Shown one piece after another: positions 1-11,773 of a stretch of DNA of 64,000 nt. The notes below the pieces were generated by a model. That model was given only the letters and a program-made list of their open reading frames with translations. It did no database searches and was not told where the DNA came from. The DNA is taken from the NCBI GenBank assembly GCA_944474755.1, contig OX104113.1, positions 64,252,074 to 64,316,073 on the forward strand, read 5' to 3'. The stretch is from Limnoperna fortunei. Lineage: Eukaryota; Mollusca; Bivalvia; Mytilida; Modiolidae. Both the position numbers and the translations under genes were made by a program. Position 1 is the first letter of the stretch, and each line of letters starts with the position of its first letter.

Positions 1-645
1 TAATCTTAATTATATAAATTCGCACATATTGCATAATTTTCTTGTTGTCAAAAGGTCCTTAAAATTCGACGTCCTTAAAGTACTACATGCGAATAAAGTA
101 CAGGAAAATTAAAATATAGGTCGGTCATTGTATAATTACGTAAATCAGAGTATTTGGTCAACATTTGAACAAAATTGTTTTCTCATGCGTTTTTGGTTTC
201 AAATCCACCCAATTGTAATTTTCTATTAAAATGAGGTCATTCCACTAATAATTTGCGCTTTATAAAAAATGCATTTCTTCTTTTTTATCTAGCATTTTCG
301 GTATATCTAAAATAACATCTATTGCGTGTGTTTTATCTATTTTAATAATGATCTTTTTATGTGAAATATGCATTCCTTGAAACAATAATTAAATCAAATT
401 GTTTATTGTTTGACAAATACCCGTTGATTAATTAACAAAGGGGTTTGACAATTAACACAAGCTGACGACACGAGACAGTTTTGACAATGGACTCGTGTTT
501 TAAACTCAATTACTCTCCTATGACAATCCTTTCTCAATTTCAGGTGTGTCAAAATGAGAGGTGCATGTATATAATCAGCCAGGTCATCGTTGATGTTCAG
601 AACTTGTTTCAACTCCAATAGTGCTAACACATCGAAATCAACACA

Positions 646-978
646 ATGAAAGCCAAAGTACAACAAAGATGCAGCAACAAGAGGTCTACACTGGTAGACA
701 GCGAGAAACGCTTTAAAAGAGCTTGTGAACAGATTGTACAGCTAAACTATTCCTTAGATGCTCTTCAACAGAGATATAACAAAGCTAAGCAGGACAACCA
801 CAAGTCGTTCAGATATTCACTTCGTCTACGTATAGCTGTCGTGGACGGCATGTGAAACATGTACTACGACTATGCCCATAAGAAAGCGGAGGCTATAGCT
901 GAACTCAGACAGGAACTGTTTGGAGAAGTAGTTGACATCGTAGCTGATGAACTTTCAGACATCGAGATGTACGATTAA
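646..978 (+). pseudogene. Array copy 1: 110-codon gene broken by a nonsense codon
   Basis: Identical in protein to the array consensus up to M69. Codon 70 is TGA (853-855) where other copies have CGA (Arg), a C-to-T change at a CpG, the type expected from methyl-cytosine deamination. The rest of the frame stays open to the usual TAA at 976-978. The TATA box (568-574) and 3' stem-loop (1009-1024) are intact. It is the first copy in the window but not necessarily the first in the array. Confidence 0.85.
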
Positions 979-1648
979 AGTTTGATGATGAAGAACGCTT
1001 CTAAAAACGGTTCTTTTCAGAGCCACACACATTTTTCAAAAAGAATCTATATTGTTGTTAAAAATTCTCCAACGAGTGCCATTTTACTCCTCTTATATAA
1101 TTTAGTGTTCCACGGAAAAAAATAATTTACAAGAATAGTATTTGTAAGAAAAATCAAATCTTCAACAAATTTTAATTAGAATTCCACAATTTCGCTTTTT
1201 GGTTTCATTTTTAAATTATAGATTATCAACAGTATCGTTAATCTTAATTATATAAATTCGCACATATTGCATAATTTTCTTGTTGTCAAAAGGTCCTTAA
1301 AATTCGACGTCCTTAAAGTACTACATGCGAATAAAGTACAGGAAAATTAAAATTTAGGTCGGTCATTGTATAATTACGTAAATCAGAGTATTTGGTCAAC
1401 ATTTGAACAAAATTGTTTTCTCATGCGTTTTTGGTTTCAAATCCACCCAATTGTAATTTTCTATTAAAATGAGGTCATTCCACTAATAATTTGCGCTTTA
1501 TAAAAAATGCATTTCTTCTTTTTTATCTAGCATTTTCGGTATATCTAAAAAAACATCTATTGCGTGTGTTTTATCTATTTTAATAATGATCTTTTTATGT
1601 GAAATATGCATTCCTTGAAACAATAATTAAATCAAATTGTTTATTGTT

Positions 1649-1792
1649 TGACAAATACCCGTTGATTAATTAACAAAGGGGTTTGACAATTAACACAAGC
1701 TGACGACACGAGACAGTTTTGACAATGGACTCGTGTTTTAAACTCAATTACTCTCCTATGACAATCCTTTCTCAATTTCAGGTGTGTCAAAA
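1649..1792 (+). promoter_or_regulatory. Cluster of TGACAA motifs and a 7-bp dyad upstream of the TATA box (copy 2 shown)
   Basis: TGACAA occurs at 1649, 1684, 1720 and 1769, three of them as TTTGACAA or TTTTGACAA, and the inverse TGTCAAAA at 1785-1792: five instances in 144 bp ending 13 bp before the TATA box. ACACGAG (1706-1712) and CTCGTGT (1730-1736) form a dyad with a 17-bp spacer. The cluster recurs in each unit. Function is inferred from position and repetition only. Confidence 0.35.
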
Positions 1793-1805
1793 TGAGAGGT
1801 GCATG

Positions 1806-1840
1806 TATATAATCAGCCAGGTCATCGTTGATGTTCAGAA
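1806..1840 (+). promoter_or_regulatory. Core promoter of the array gene: TATA box + initiator (copy 2 shown)
   Basis: TATATAA at 1806-1812 and a TTCAGAAC initiator with its A at 1837, 31 bp from the first T of the TATA box, the canonical spacing. The ATG follows 47 nt later. The same layout holds 78 bp (TATA) and 47 bp (initiator A) before the ATG in every unit. Copies 4, 6, 11 and 14 have TGTATAA. The start site is predicted from motifs only. Confidence 0.65.
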
Positions 1841-1883
1841 CTTGTTTCAACTCCAATAGTGCTAACACATCGAAATCAACACA

Positions 1884-2216
1884 ATGAAAGCCAAAGTACA
1901 ACAAAGATGCAGCAACAAGAGGTCTACACTGGTAGACAGCGAGAAACGCTTTAAAAGAGCTTGTGAACAGATTGTACAGCTAAACTATTCCTTAGATGCT
2001 CTTCAACAGAGATATAACAAAGCTAAGCAGGACAACCACAAGTCGTTCAGATATTCACTTCGTCTACGTATAGCTGTCGTGGACGGCCTGCGAAACATGT
2101 ACTACGACTATGCCCATAAGAAAGCGGAGGCTATAGCTGAACTCAGACAGGAACTGTTTGGAGAAGTAGTTGACATCGTAGCTGATGAACTTTCAGACAT
2201 CGAGATGTACGATTAA
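1884..2216 (+). CDS. Array copy 2: novel 110-aa charged helical protein, histone-type gene layout
   Basis: This entry gives the full description for the array. The product has 110 residues (20 K/R, 17 D/E). Residues 1-62 are basic (16 K/R against 5 D/E) and residues 63-110 acidic (4 against 12), ending in an acidic tail. Residues 18-60 and 77-103 look alpha-helical, with possible coiled coil around VQLNYSLDALQQRYNKAKQD. C9 and C27 are the only cysteines. There is no signal peptide, membrane segment or recognisable histone fold, and I do not recognise the family. The start is the first ATG, 47 nt after a predicted initiator. The gene is intronless, and the stop is followed after 30 nt by a histone-type 3' stem-loop. 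By analogy with histone mRNAs I infer S-phase, non-polyadenylated, high-dose expression; a chromatin or gamete role is a guess. Difference from consensus: M69L. Confidence 0.8.
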   Translation: MKAKVQQRCSNKRSTLVDSEKRFKRACEQIVQLNYSLDALQQRYNKAKQDNHKSFRYSLRLRIAVVDGLRNMYYDYAHKKAEAIAELRQELFGEVVDIVADELSDIEMYD

Positions 2217-2246
2217 AGTTTGATGATGAAGAACGCTTCTAAAAAC

Positions 2247-2285
2247 GGTTCTTTTCAGAGCCACACACATTTTTCAAAAAGAATC
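2247..2285 (+). terminator. Histone-type 3' stem-loop and downstream element (copy 2 shown)
   Basis: GGTTCTTTTCAGAGCC at 2247-2262 folds into a 6-bp stem (one G-U pair) with a TTTC loop and fits the metazoan histone mRNA hairpin GGYYCTTYTHAGRRCC. It is flanked by AAAAAC on the left and ACACACA on the right, where histone pre-mRNAs are cut about 5 nt after the stem. A purine-rich CAAAAAGAATC (2275-2285) starts 12 nt after the hairpin, where the U7-binding histone downstream element (CAAGAAAGA type) belongs. No AATAAA lies between the stop and the hairpin. The hairpin is present in all 17 units: 1009, 2247, 3485, 4722, 5947, 7185, 8423, 9661, 10899, 12137, 13375, 14613, 15851, 17089, 18326, 19562 and 20799. 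Confidence 0.85.
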
Positions 2286-3121
2286 TATATTGTTGTTAAA
2301 AATTCTCCAACGAGTGCCATTTTACTCCTCTTATATAATTTAGTGTTCCACGGAAAAAAATAATTTACAAGAATAGTATTTGTAAGAAAAATCAAATCTT
2401 CAACAAATTTTAATTAGAATTCCACAATTTCGCTTTTTGGTTTCATTTTTAAATTATAGATTATCAACAGTATCGTAAATCTTAATTATATAAATTCGCA
2501 CATATTGCATAATTTTCTTGTTGTCAAAAGGTCCTTAAAATTCGACGTCCTTAAAGTACTACATGCGAATAAAGTACAGGAAAATTAAAATTTAGGTCGG
2601 TCATTGTATAATTACGTAAATCAGAGTATTTGGTCAACATTTGAACAAAATTGTTTTCTCATGCGTTTTTGGTTTCAAATCCACCCAATTGTAATTTTCT
2701 ATTAAAATGAGGTCATTCCACTAATAATTTGCGCTTTATAAAAAATGCATTTCTTCTTTTTTATCTAGCATTTTCGGTATATCTAAAAAAACATCTATTG
2801 CGTGTGTTTTATCTATTTTAATAATGATCTTTTTATGTGAAATATGTATTCCTTGAAACAATAATTAAATCAAATTGTTTATTGTTTGACAAATACCCGT
2901 TGATTAATTAACAAAGGGGTTTGACAATTAACACAAGCTGACGACACGAGACAGTTTTGACAATGGACTCGTGTTTTAAACTCAATTACTCTCCTATGAC
3001 AATCCTTTCTCAATTTCAGGTGTGTCAAAATGAGAGGTGCATGTATATAATCAGCCAGGTCATCGTTGATGTTCAGAACTTGTTTCAACTCCAATAGTGC
3101 TAACACATCGAAATCAACACA

Positions 3122-3454
3122 ATGAAAGCCAAAGTACAACAAAGATGCAGCAACAAGAGGTCTACACTGGTAGACAGCGAGAAACGCTTTAAAAGAGCTT
3201 GTGAACAGATTGTACAGCTAAACTATTCCTTAGATGCTCTTCAACAGAGATATAACAAAGCTAAGCAGGACAACCACAAGTCGTTCAGATATTCACTTCG
3301 TCTACGTATAGCTGTCGTGGACGGCATGCGAAACATGTACTACGACTATGCCCATAAGAAAGCGGAGGCTATAGCTGAACTCAGACAGGAACTGTTTGGA
3401 GAAGTAGTTGACATCGTAGCTGATGAACTTTCAGACATCGAGATGTACGATTAA
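3122..3454 (+). CDS. Array copy 3: 110-aa array protein, consensus sequence
   Basis: Intact and equal to the protein consensus, which is shared exactly by copies 3, 5, 8, 9, 10, 13 and 14. TATATAA box at 3044-3050 and stem-loop at 3485-3500. See copy 2 for the protein description. Confidence 0.8.
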   Translation: MKAKVQQRCSNKRSTLVDSEKRFKRACEQIVQLNYSLDALQQRYNKAKQDNHKSFRYSLRLRIAVVDGMRNMYYDYAHKKAEAIAELRQELFGEVVDIVADELSDIEMYD

Positions 3455-4358
3455 AGTTTGATGATGAAGAACGCTTCTAAAAACGGTTCTTTTCAGAGCC
3501 ACACACATTTTTCAAAAAGAATCTATATTGTTGTTAAAAATTCTCCAACGAGTGCCATTTTACTCCTCTTATATAATTTAGTGTTCCACGGAAAAAAATA
3601 ATTTACAAGAATAGTATTTGTAAGAAAAATCAAATCTTCAACAAATTTTAATTAGAATTCCACAATTTCGCTTTTTGGTTTCATTTTTAAATTATAGATT
3701 ATCAACAGTATCGTAAATCTTAATTATATAAATTCGCACATATTGCATAATTTTCTTGTTGTCAAAAGGTCCTTAAAATTCGACGTCCTTAAAGTACTAC
3801 ATGCGAATAAAGTACAGGAAAATTAAAATTTAGGTCGGTCATTGTATAATTACGTAAATCAGAGTATTTGGTCAACATTTGAACAAAATTGTTTTCTCAT
3901 GCGTTTTTGGTTTCAAATCCACCCAATTGTCATTTTCTATTAAAATGAGGTCATTCCACTAATAATTTGCGCTTTATAAAAAATGCATTTCTTCTTTTTT
4001 ATCTAGCATTTTCGGTATATCTCAAAAACATCTATTGCGTGTGTTTTATCTATTTTAATAATGATCTTTTTATGTGAAATATGTATTCCTTGAAACAATA
4101 ATAAAATCAAATTGTTAATTGTTTGACAAATACCCGTTGATTAATTAACAAAGGGGTTTGACAATTAACACAAGCTGACGACACGAGACAGTTTTGACAA
4201 TGGACTCGTGTTTTAAACTCAATTACTCTCCTATGACAATCCTTTCTCAATTTCAGGTGTGTCAAAATGAGAGGTGCATGTGTATAATCAGCCAGGTCAT
4301 CGTTGATGTTCAGAACTTGTTTCAACTCCAATAGTGCTAACACATCGAAATCAACACA

Positions 4359-4691
4359 ATGAAAGCCAAAGTACAACAAAGATGCAGCAACAAGAGGTCT
4401 ACACTGGTAGACAGCGAGAAACGCTTTAAAAGAGCTTGTGAACAGATTGTACAGCTAAACTATTCCTTAGATGCTCTTCAACAGAGATATAACAAAGCTA
4501 AGCAGGACAACCACAAGTCGTTCAGATATTCACTTCGTCTACGTATAGCTGTCGTGGACGGCATGCGAAACATGTACTACTACTATGCCCATAAGAAAGC
4601 GGAGGCTATAGCTGAACTCAGACAGGAACTGTTTGGAGAAGTAGTTGACATCGTAGCTGATGAACTTTCAGACATCGAGATGTACGATTAA
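4359..4691 (+). CDS. Array copy 4: 110-aa array protein, D75Y variant
   Basis: Intact. D75 is Tyr (TAC for GAC), giving a run of Tyr residues at 73-76; copy 11 shares this change. The TATA box is the TGTATAA form. The spacer has ATCTCAAAAAC in place of ATCTAAAAAAAC, explaining the 1237-bp period. Stem-loop at 4722-4737. Confidence 0.8.
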   Translation: MKAKVQQRCSNKRSTLVDSEKRFKRACEQIVQLNYSLDALQQRYNKAKQDNHKSFRYSLRLRIAVVDGMRNMYYYYAHKKAEAIAELRQELFGEVVDIVADELSDIEMYD

Positions 4692-5583
4692 AGTTTGATG
4701 ATGAAGAACGCTTCTAAAAACGGTTCTTTTCAGAGCCACACACATTTTTCAAAAAGAATCTATATTGTTGTTAAAAATTCTCCAACGAGTGCCATTTTAC
4801 TCCTCTTATATAATTTAGTGTTCCACGGAAAAAAATAATTTACAAGAATAGTATTTGTAAGAAAAATCAAATCTTCAACAAATTTTAATTAGAATTCCAC
4901 AATTTCGCTTTTTGGTTTCATTTTTAAATTATAGATTATCAACAGTATCGTAAATCTTAATTATATAAATTCGCACATATTGCATAATTTTCTTGTTGTC
5001 AAAAGGTCCTTAAAATTCGACGTCCTTAAAGTACTACATGCGAATAAAGTACAGGAAAATTAAAATTGTATAATTACGTAAATCAGAGTATTTGGTCAAC
5101 ATTTGAACAAAATTGTTTTCTCATGCGTTTTTGGTTTCAAATCCACCCAATTGTCATTTTCTATTAAAATGAGGTCATTCCACTAATAATTTGCGCTTTA
5201 TAAAAAATGCATTTCTTCTTTTTTATCTAGCATTTTCGGTATATCTAAAAAAACATCTATTGCGTGTGTTTTATCTATTTTAATAATGATCTTTTTATGT
5301 GAAATATGTATTCCTTGAAACAATAATAAAATCAAATTGTTTATTGTTTGACAAATACCCGTTGATTAATTAACAAAGGGGTTTGACAATTAACACAAGC
5401 TGACGACACGAGACAGTTTTGACAATGGACTCGTGTTTTAAACTCAATTACTCTCCTATGACAATCCTTTCTCAATTTCAGGTGTGTCAAAATGAGAGGT
5501 GCATGTATATAATCAGCCAGGTCATCGTTGATGTTCAGAACTTGTTTCAACTCCAATAGTGCTAACACATCGAAATCAACACA

Positions 5584-5916
5584 ATGAAAGCCAAAGTACA
5601 ACAAAGATGCAGCAACAAGAGGTCTACACTGGTAGACAGCGAGAAACGCTTTAAAAGAGCTTGTGAACAGATTGTACAGCTAAACTATTCCTTAGATGCT
5701 CTTCAACAGAGATATAACAAAGCTAAGCAGGACAACCACAAGTCGTTCAGATATTCACTTCGTCTACGTATAGCTGTCGTGGACGGCATGCGAAACATGT
5801 ACTACGACTATGCCCATAAGAAAGCGGAGGCTATAGCTGAACTCAGACAGGAACTGTTTGGAGAAGTAGTTGACATCGTAGCTGATGAACTTTCAGACAT
5901 CGAGATGTACGATTAA
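5584..5916 (+). CDS. Array copy 5: 110-aa array protein, consensus sequence
   Basis: Intact consensus protein. The upstream spacer lacks 13 bp near 5067, well outside the core promoter and coding region. TATATAA box present; stem-loop at 5947-5962. Confidence 0.8.
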   Translation: MKAKVQQRCSNKRSTLVDSEKRFKRACEQIVQLNYSLDALQQRYNKAKQDNHKSFRYSLRLRIAVVDGMRNMYYDYAHKKAEAIAELRQELFGEVVDIVADELSDIEMYD

Positions 5917-6821
5917 AGTTTGATGATGAAGAACGCTTCTAAAAACGGTTCTTTTCAGAGCCACACACATTTTTCAAAAAGAATCTATATTGTTGTTAAA
6001 AATTCTCCAACGAGTGCCATTTTACTCCTCTTATATAATTTAGTGTTCCACGGAAAAAAATAATTTACAAGAATAGTATTTGTAAGAAAAATCAAATCTT
6101 CAACAAATTTTAATTAGAATTCCACAATTTCGCTTTTTGGTTTCATTTTTAAATTATAGATTATCAACAGTATCGTAAATCTTAATTATATAAATTCGCA
6201 CATATTGCATAATTTTCTTGTTGTCAAAAGGTCCTTAAAATTCGACGTCCTTAAAGTACTACATGCGAATAAAGTACAGGAAAATTAAAATTTAGGTCGG
6301 TCATTGTATAATTACGTAAATCAGAGTATTTGGTCAACATTTGAACAAAATTGTTTTCTCATGCGTTTTTGGTTTCAAATCCACCCAATTGTCATTTTCT
6401 ATTAAAATGAGGTCATTCCACTAATAATTTGCGCTTTATAAAAAATGCATTTCTTCTTTTTTATCTAGCATTTTCGGTATATCTAAAAAAACATCTATTG
6501 CGTGTGTTTTATCTATTTTAATAATGATCTTTTTATGTGAAATATGTATTCCTTGAAACAATAATAAAATCAAATTGTTAATTGTTTGACAAATACCCGT
6601 TGATTAATTAACAAAGGGGTTTGACAATTAACACAAGCTGACGACACGAGACAGTTTTGACAATGGACTCGTGTTTTAAACTCAATTACTCTCCTATGAC
6701 AATCCTTTCTCAATTTCAGGTGTGTCAAAATGAGAGGTGCATGTGTATAATCAGCCAGGTCATCGTTGATGTTCAGAACTTGTTTCAACTCCAATAGTGC
6801 TAACACATCGAAATCAACACA

Positions 6822-7154
6822 ATGAAAGCCAAAGTACAACAAAGATGCAGCAACAAGAGGTCTACACTGGTAGACAGCGAGAAACGCTTTAAAAGAGCTT
6901 GTGAACAGATTGTACAGCTAAACTATTCCTTAGATGCTCTTCAACAGAGATATAACAAAGCTAAGCAGGACAACCACAAGTCGTTCAGATATTCACTTCG
7001 TCTACGTATAGCTGTCGTGGGCGGCATGCGAAACATGTACTACGACTATGCCCATAAGAAAGCGGAGGCTATAGCTGAACTCAGACAGGAACTGTTTGGA
7101 GAAGTAGTTGACATCGTAGCTGATGAACTTTCAGACATCGAGATGTACGATTAA
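6822..7154 (+). CDS. Array copy 6: 110-aa array protein, D67G variant
   Basis: Intact. D67 is Gly (GGC for GAC), a change seen in no other copy. The TATA box is the TGTATAA form. Stem-loop at 7185-7200. Confidence 0.8.
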   Translation: MKAKVQQRCSNKRSTLVDSEKRFKRACEQIVQLNYSLDALQQRYNKAKQDNHKSFRYSLRLRIAVVGGMRNMYYDYAHKKAEAIAELRQELFGEVVDIVADELSDIEMYD

Positions 7155-8059
7155 AGTTTGATGATGAAGAACGCTTCTAAAAACGGTTCTTTTCAGAGCC
7201 ACACACATTTTTCAAAAAGAATCTATATTGTTGTTAAAAATTCTCCAACGAGTGCCATTTTACTCCTCTTATATAATTTAGTGTTCCACGGAAAAAAATA
7301 ATTTACAAGAATAGTATTTGTAAGAAAAATCAAATCTTCAACAAATTTTAATTAGAATTCCACAATTTCGCTTTTTGGTTTCATTTTTAAATTATAGATT
7401 ATCAACAGTATCGTAAATCTTAATTATATAAATTCGCACATATTGCATAATTTTCTTGTTGTCAAAAGGTCCTTAAAATTCGACGTCCTTAAAGTACTAC
7501 ATGCGAATAAAGTACAGGAAAATTAAAATTTAGGTCGGTCATTGTATAATTACGTAAATCAGAGTATTTGGTCAACATTTGAACAAAATTGTTTTCTCAT
7601 GCGTTTTTGGTTTCAAATCCACCCAATTGTCATTTTCTATTAAAATGAGGTCATTCCACTAATAATTTGCGCTTTATAAAAAATGCATTTCTTCTTTTTT
7701 ATCTAGCATTTTCGGTATATCTAAAAAAACATCTATTGCGTGTGTTTTATCTATTTTAATAATGATCTTTTTATGTGAAATATGTATTCCTTGAAACAAT
7801 AATAAAATCAAATTGTTTATTGTTTGACAAATACCCGTTGATTAATTAACAAAGGGGTTTGACAATTAATACAAGCTGACGACACGAGACAGTTTTGACA
7901 ATGGACTCGTGTTTTAAACTCAATTACTCTCCTATGACAATCCTTTCTCAATTTCAGGTGTGTCAAAATGAGAGGTGCATGTATATAATCAGCCAGGTCA
8001 TCGTTGATGTTCAGAACTTGTTTCAACTCCAATAGTGCTAACACATCGAAATCAACACA

Positions 8060-8392
8060 ATGAAAGCCAAAGTACAACAAAGATGCAGCAACAAGAGGTC
8101 TACACTGGTAGACAGCGAGAAACGCTTTAAAAGAGCTTGTGAACAGATTGTACAGCTAAACTATTCCTTTGATGCTCTTCAACAGAGATATAACAAAGCT
8201 AAGCAGGACAACCACAAGTCGTTCAGATATTCACTTCGTCTACGTATAGCTGTCGTGGACGGCATGCGAAACATGTACTACGACTATGCCCATAAGAAAG
8301 CGGAGGCTATAGCTGAACTCAGACAGGAACTGTTTGGAGAAGTAGTTGACATCGTAGCTGATGAACTTTCAGACATCGAGATGTACGATTAA
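8060..8392 (+). CDS. Array copy 7: 110-aa array protein, L37F variant
   Basis: Intact. L37 is Phe (TTT for TTA), shared with copies 12 and 15. A C-to-T change in the upstream spacer (ACAATTAATACAAG, near 7870) is shared only with copy 12, linking these two units by descent or conversion. Stem-loop at 8423-8438. Confidence 0.8.
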   Translation: MKAKVQQRCSNKRSTLVDSEKRFKRACEQIVQLNYSFDALQQRYNKAKQDNHKSFRYSLRLRIAVVDGMRNMYYDYAHKKAEAIAELRQELFGEVVDIVADELSDIEMYD

Positions 8393-9297
8393 AGTTTGAT
8401 GATGAAGAACGCTTCTAAAAACGGTTCTTTTCAGAGCCACACACATTTTTCAAAAAGAATCTATATTGTTGTTAAAAATTCTCCAACGAGTGCCATTTTA
8501 CTCCTCTTATATAATTTAGTGTTCCACGGAAAAAAATAATTTACAAGAATAGTATTTGTAAGAAAAATCAAATCTTCAACAAATTTTAATTAGAATTCCA
8601 CAATTTCGCTTTTTGGTTTCATTTTTAAATTATAGATTATCAACAGTATCGTAAATCTTAATTATATAAATTCGCACATATTGCATAATTTTCTTGTTGT
8701 CAAAAGGTCCTTAAAATTCGACGTCCTTAAAGTACTACATGCGAATAAAGTACAGGAAAATTAAAATTTAGGTCGGTCATTGTATAATTACGTAAATCAG
8801 AGTATTTGGTCAACATTTGAACAAAATTGTTTTCTCATGCGTTTTTGGTTTCAAATCCACCCAATTGTAATTTTCTATTAAAATGAGGTCATTCCACTAA
8901 TAATTTGCGCTTTATAAAAAATGCATTTCTTCTTTTTTATCTAGCATTTTCGGTATATCTAAAAAAACATCTATTGCGTGTGTTTTATCTATTTTAATAA
9001 TGATCTTTTTATGTGAAATATGTATTCCTTGAAACAATAATTAAATCAAATTGTTAATTGTTTGACAAATACCCGTTGATTAATTAACAAAGGGGTTTGA
9101 CAATTAACACAAGCTGACGACACGAGACAGTTTTGACAATGGACTCGTGTTTTAAACTCAATTACTCTCCTATGACAATCCTTTCTCAATTTCAGGTGTG
9201 TCAAAATGAGAGGTGGATGTATATAATCAGCCAGGTCATCGTTGATGTTCAGAACTTGTTTCAACTCCAATAGTGCTAACACATCGAAATCAACACA

Positions 9298-9630
9298 ATG
9301 AAAGCCAAAGTACAACAAAGATGCAGCAACAAGAGGTCTACACTGGTAGACAGCGAGAAACGCTTTAAAAGAGCTTGTGAACAGATTGTACAGCTAAACT
9401 ATTCCTTAGATGCTCTTCAACAGAGATATAACAAAGCTAAGCAGGACAACCACAAGTCGTTCAGATATTCACTTCGTCTACGTATAGCTGTCGTGGACGG
9501 CATGCGAAACATGTACTACGACTATGCCCATAAGAAAGCGGAGGCTATAGCTGAACTCAGACAGGAACTGTTTGGAGAAGTAGTTGACATCGTAGCTGAT
9601 GAACTTTCAGACATCGAGATGTACGATTAA
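9298..9630 (+). CDS. Array copy 8: 110-aa array protein, consensus sequence
   Basis: Intact consensus protein. Just upstream of the TATA box it has GGTGGATG instead of GGTGCATG, a marker shared with units 12, 15 and 17. Stem-loop at 9661-9676. Confidence 0.8.
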   Translation: MKAKVQQRCSNKRSTLVDSEKRFKRACEQIVQLNYSLDALQQRYNKAKQDNHKSFRYSLRLRIAVVDGMRNMYYDYAHKKAEAIAELRQELFGEVVDIVADELSDIEMYD

Positions 9631-10535
9631 AGTTTGATGATGAAGAACGCTTCTAAAAACGGTTCTTTTCAGAGCCACACACATTTTTCAAAAAGAATCT
9701 ATATTGTTGTTAAAAATTCTCCAACGAGTGCCATTTTACTCCTCTTATATAATTTAGTGTTCCACGGAAAAAAATAATTTACAAGAATAGTATTTGTAAG
9801 AAAAATCAAATCTTCAACAAATTTTAATTAGAATTCCACAATTTCGCTTTTTGGTTTCATTTTTAAATTATAGATTATCAACAGTATCGTAAATCTTAAT
9901 TATATAAATTCGCACATATTGCATAATTTTCTTGTTGTCAAAAGGTCCTTAAAATTCGACGTCCTTAAAGTACTACATGCGAATAAAGTACAGGAAAATT
10001 AAAATTTAGGTCGGTCATTGTATAATTACGTAAATCAGAGTATTTGGTCAACATTTGAACAAAATTGTTTTCTCATGCGTTTTTGGTTTCAAATCCACCC
10101 AATTGTAATTTTCTATTAAAATGAGGTCATTCCACTAATAATTTGCGCTTTATAAAAAATGCATTTCTTCTTTTTTATCTAGCATTTTCGGTATATCTAA
10201 AAAAACATCTATTGCGTGTGTTTTATCTATTTTAATAATGATCTTTTTATGTGAAATATGCATTCCTTGAAACAATAATTAAATCAAATTGTTTATTGTT
10301 TGACAAATACCCGTTGATTAATTAACAAAGGGGTTTGACAATTAACACAAGCTGACGACACGAGACAGTTTTGACAATGGACTCGTGTTTTAAACTCAAT
10401 TACTCTCCTATGACAATCCTTTCTCAATTTCAGGTGTGTCAAAATGAGAGGTGCATGTATATAATCAGCCAGGTCATCGTTGATGTTCAGAACTTGTTTC
10501 AACTCCAATAGTGCTAACACATCGAAATCAACACA

Positions 10536-10868
10536 ATGAAAGCCAAAGTACAACAAAGATGCAGCAACAAGAGGTCTACACTGGTAGACAGCGAGAAACG
10601 CTTTAAAAGAGCTTGTGAACAGATTGTACAGCTAAACTATTCCTTAGATGCTCTTCAACAGAGATATAACAAAGCTAAGCAGGACAACCACAAGTCGTTC
10701 AGATATTCACTTCGTCTACGTATAGCTGTCGTGGACGGCATGCGAAACATGTACTACGACTATGCCCATAAGAAAGCGGAGGCTATAGCTGAACTCAGAC
10801 AGGAACTGTTTGGAGAAGTAGTTGACATCGTAGCTGATGAACTTTCAGACATCGAGATGTACGATTAA
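10536..10868 (+). CDS. Array copy 9: 110-aa array protein, consensus sequence
   Basis: Intact consensus protein with the TATATAA promoter form. Stem-loop at 10899-10914. Confidence 0.8.
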   Translation: MKAKVQQRCSNKRSTLVDSEKRFKRACEQIVQLNYSLDALQQRYNKAKQDNHKSFRYSLRLRIAVVDGMRNMYYDYAHKKAEAIAELRQELFGEVVDIVADELSDIEMYD

Positions 10869-11773
10869 AGTTTGATGATGAAGAACGCTTCTAAAAACGG
10901 TTCTTTTCAGAGCCACACACATTTTTCAAAAAGAATCTATATTGTTGTTAAAAATTCTCCAACGAGTGCCATTTTACTCCTCTTATATAATTTAGTGTTC
11001 CACGGAAAAAAATAATTTACAAGAATAGTATTTGTAAGAAAAATCAAATCTTCAACAAATTTTAATTAGAATTCCACAATTTCGCTTTTTGGTTTCATTT
11101 TTAAATTATAGATTATCAACAGTATCGTAAATCTTAATTATATAAATTCGCACATATTGCATAATTTTCTTGTTGTCAAAAGGTCCTTAAAATTCGACGT
11201 CCTTAAAGTACTACATGCGAATAAAGTACAGGAAAATTAAAATTTAGGTCGGTCATTGTATAATTACGTAAATCAGAGTATTTGGTCAACATTTGAACAA
11301 AATTGTTTTCTCATGCGTTTTTGGTTTCAAATCCACCCAATTGTCATTTTCTATTAAAATGAGGTCATTCCACTAATAATTTGCGCTTTATAAAAAATGC
11401 ATTTCTTCTTTTTTATCTAGCATTTTCGGTATATCTAAAAAAACATCTATTGCGTGTGTTTTATCTATTTTAATAATGATCTTTTTATGTGAAATATGTA
11501 TTCCTTGAAACAATAATTAAATCAAATTGTTTATTGTTTGACAAATACCCGTTGATTAATTAACAAAGGGGTTTGACAATTAACACAAGCTGACGACACG
11601 AGACAGTTTTGACAATGGACTCGTGTTTTAAACTCAATTACTCTCCTATGACAATCCTTTCTCAATTTCAGGTGTGTCAAAATGAGAGGTGCATGTATAT
11701 AATCAGCCAGGTCATCGTTGATGTTCAGAACTTGCTTCAACTCCAATAGTGCTAACACATCGAAATCAACACA

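Noticed and set aside
403..666. Minus-strand 87-90-codon frame present in every array unit
   Set aside because: It covers the TATA box, initiator and TGACAA cluster of the + gene and overlaps its first 21 bases. It recurs only because the units are near-identical, and it has no promoter, hairpin or poly(A) signal of its own.
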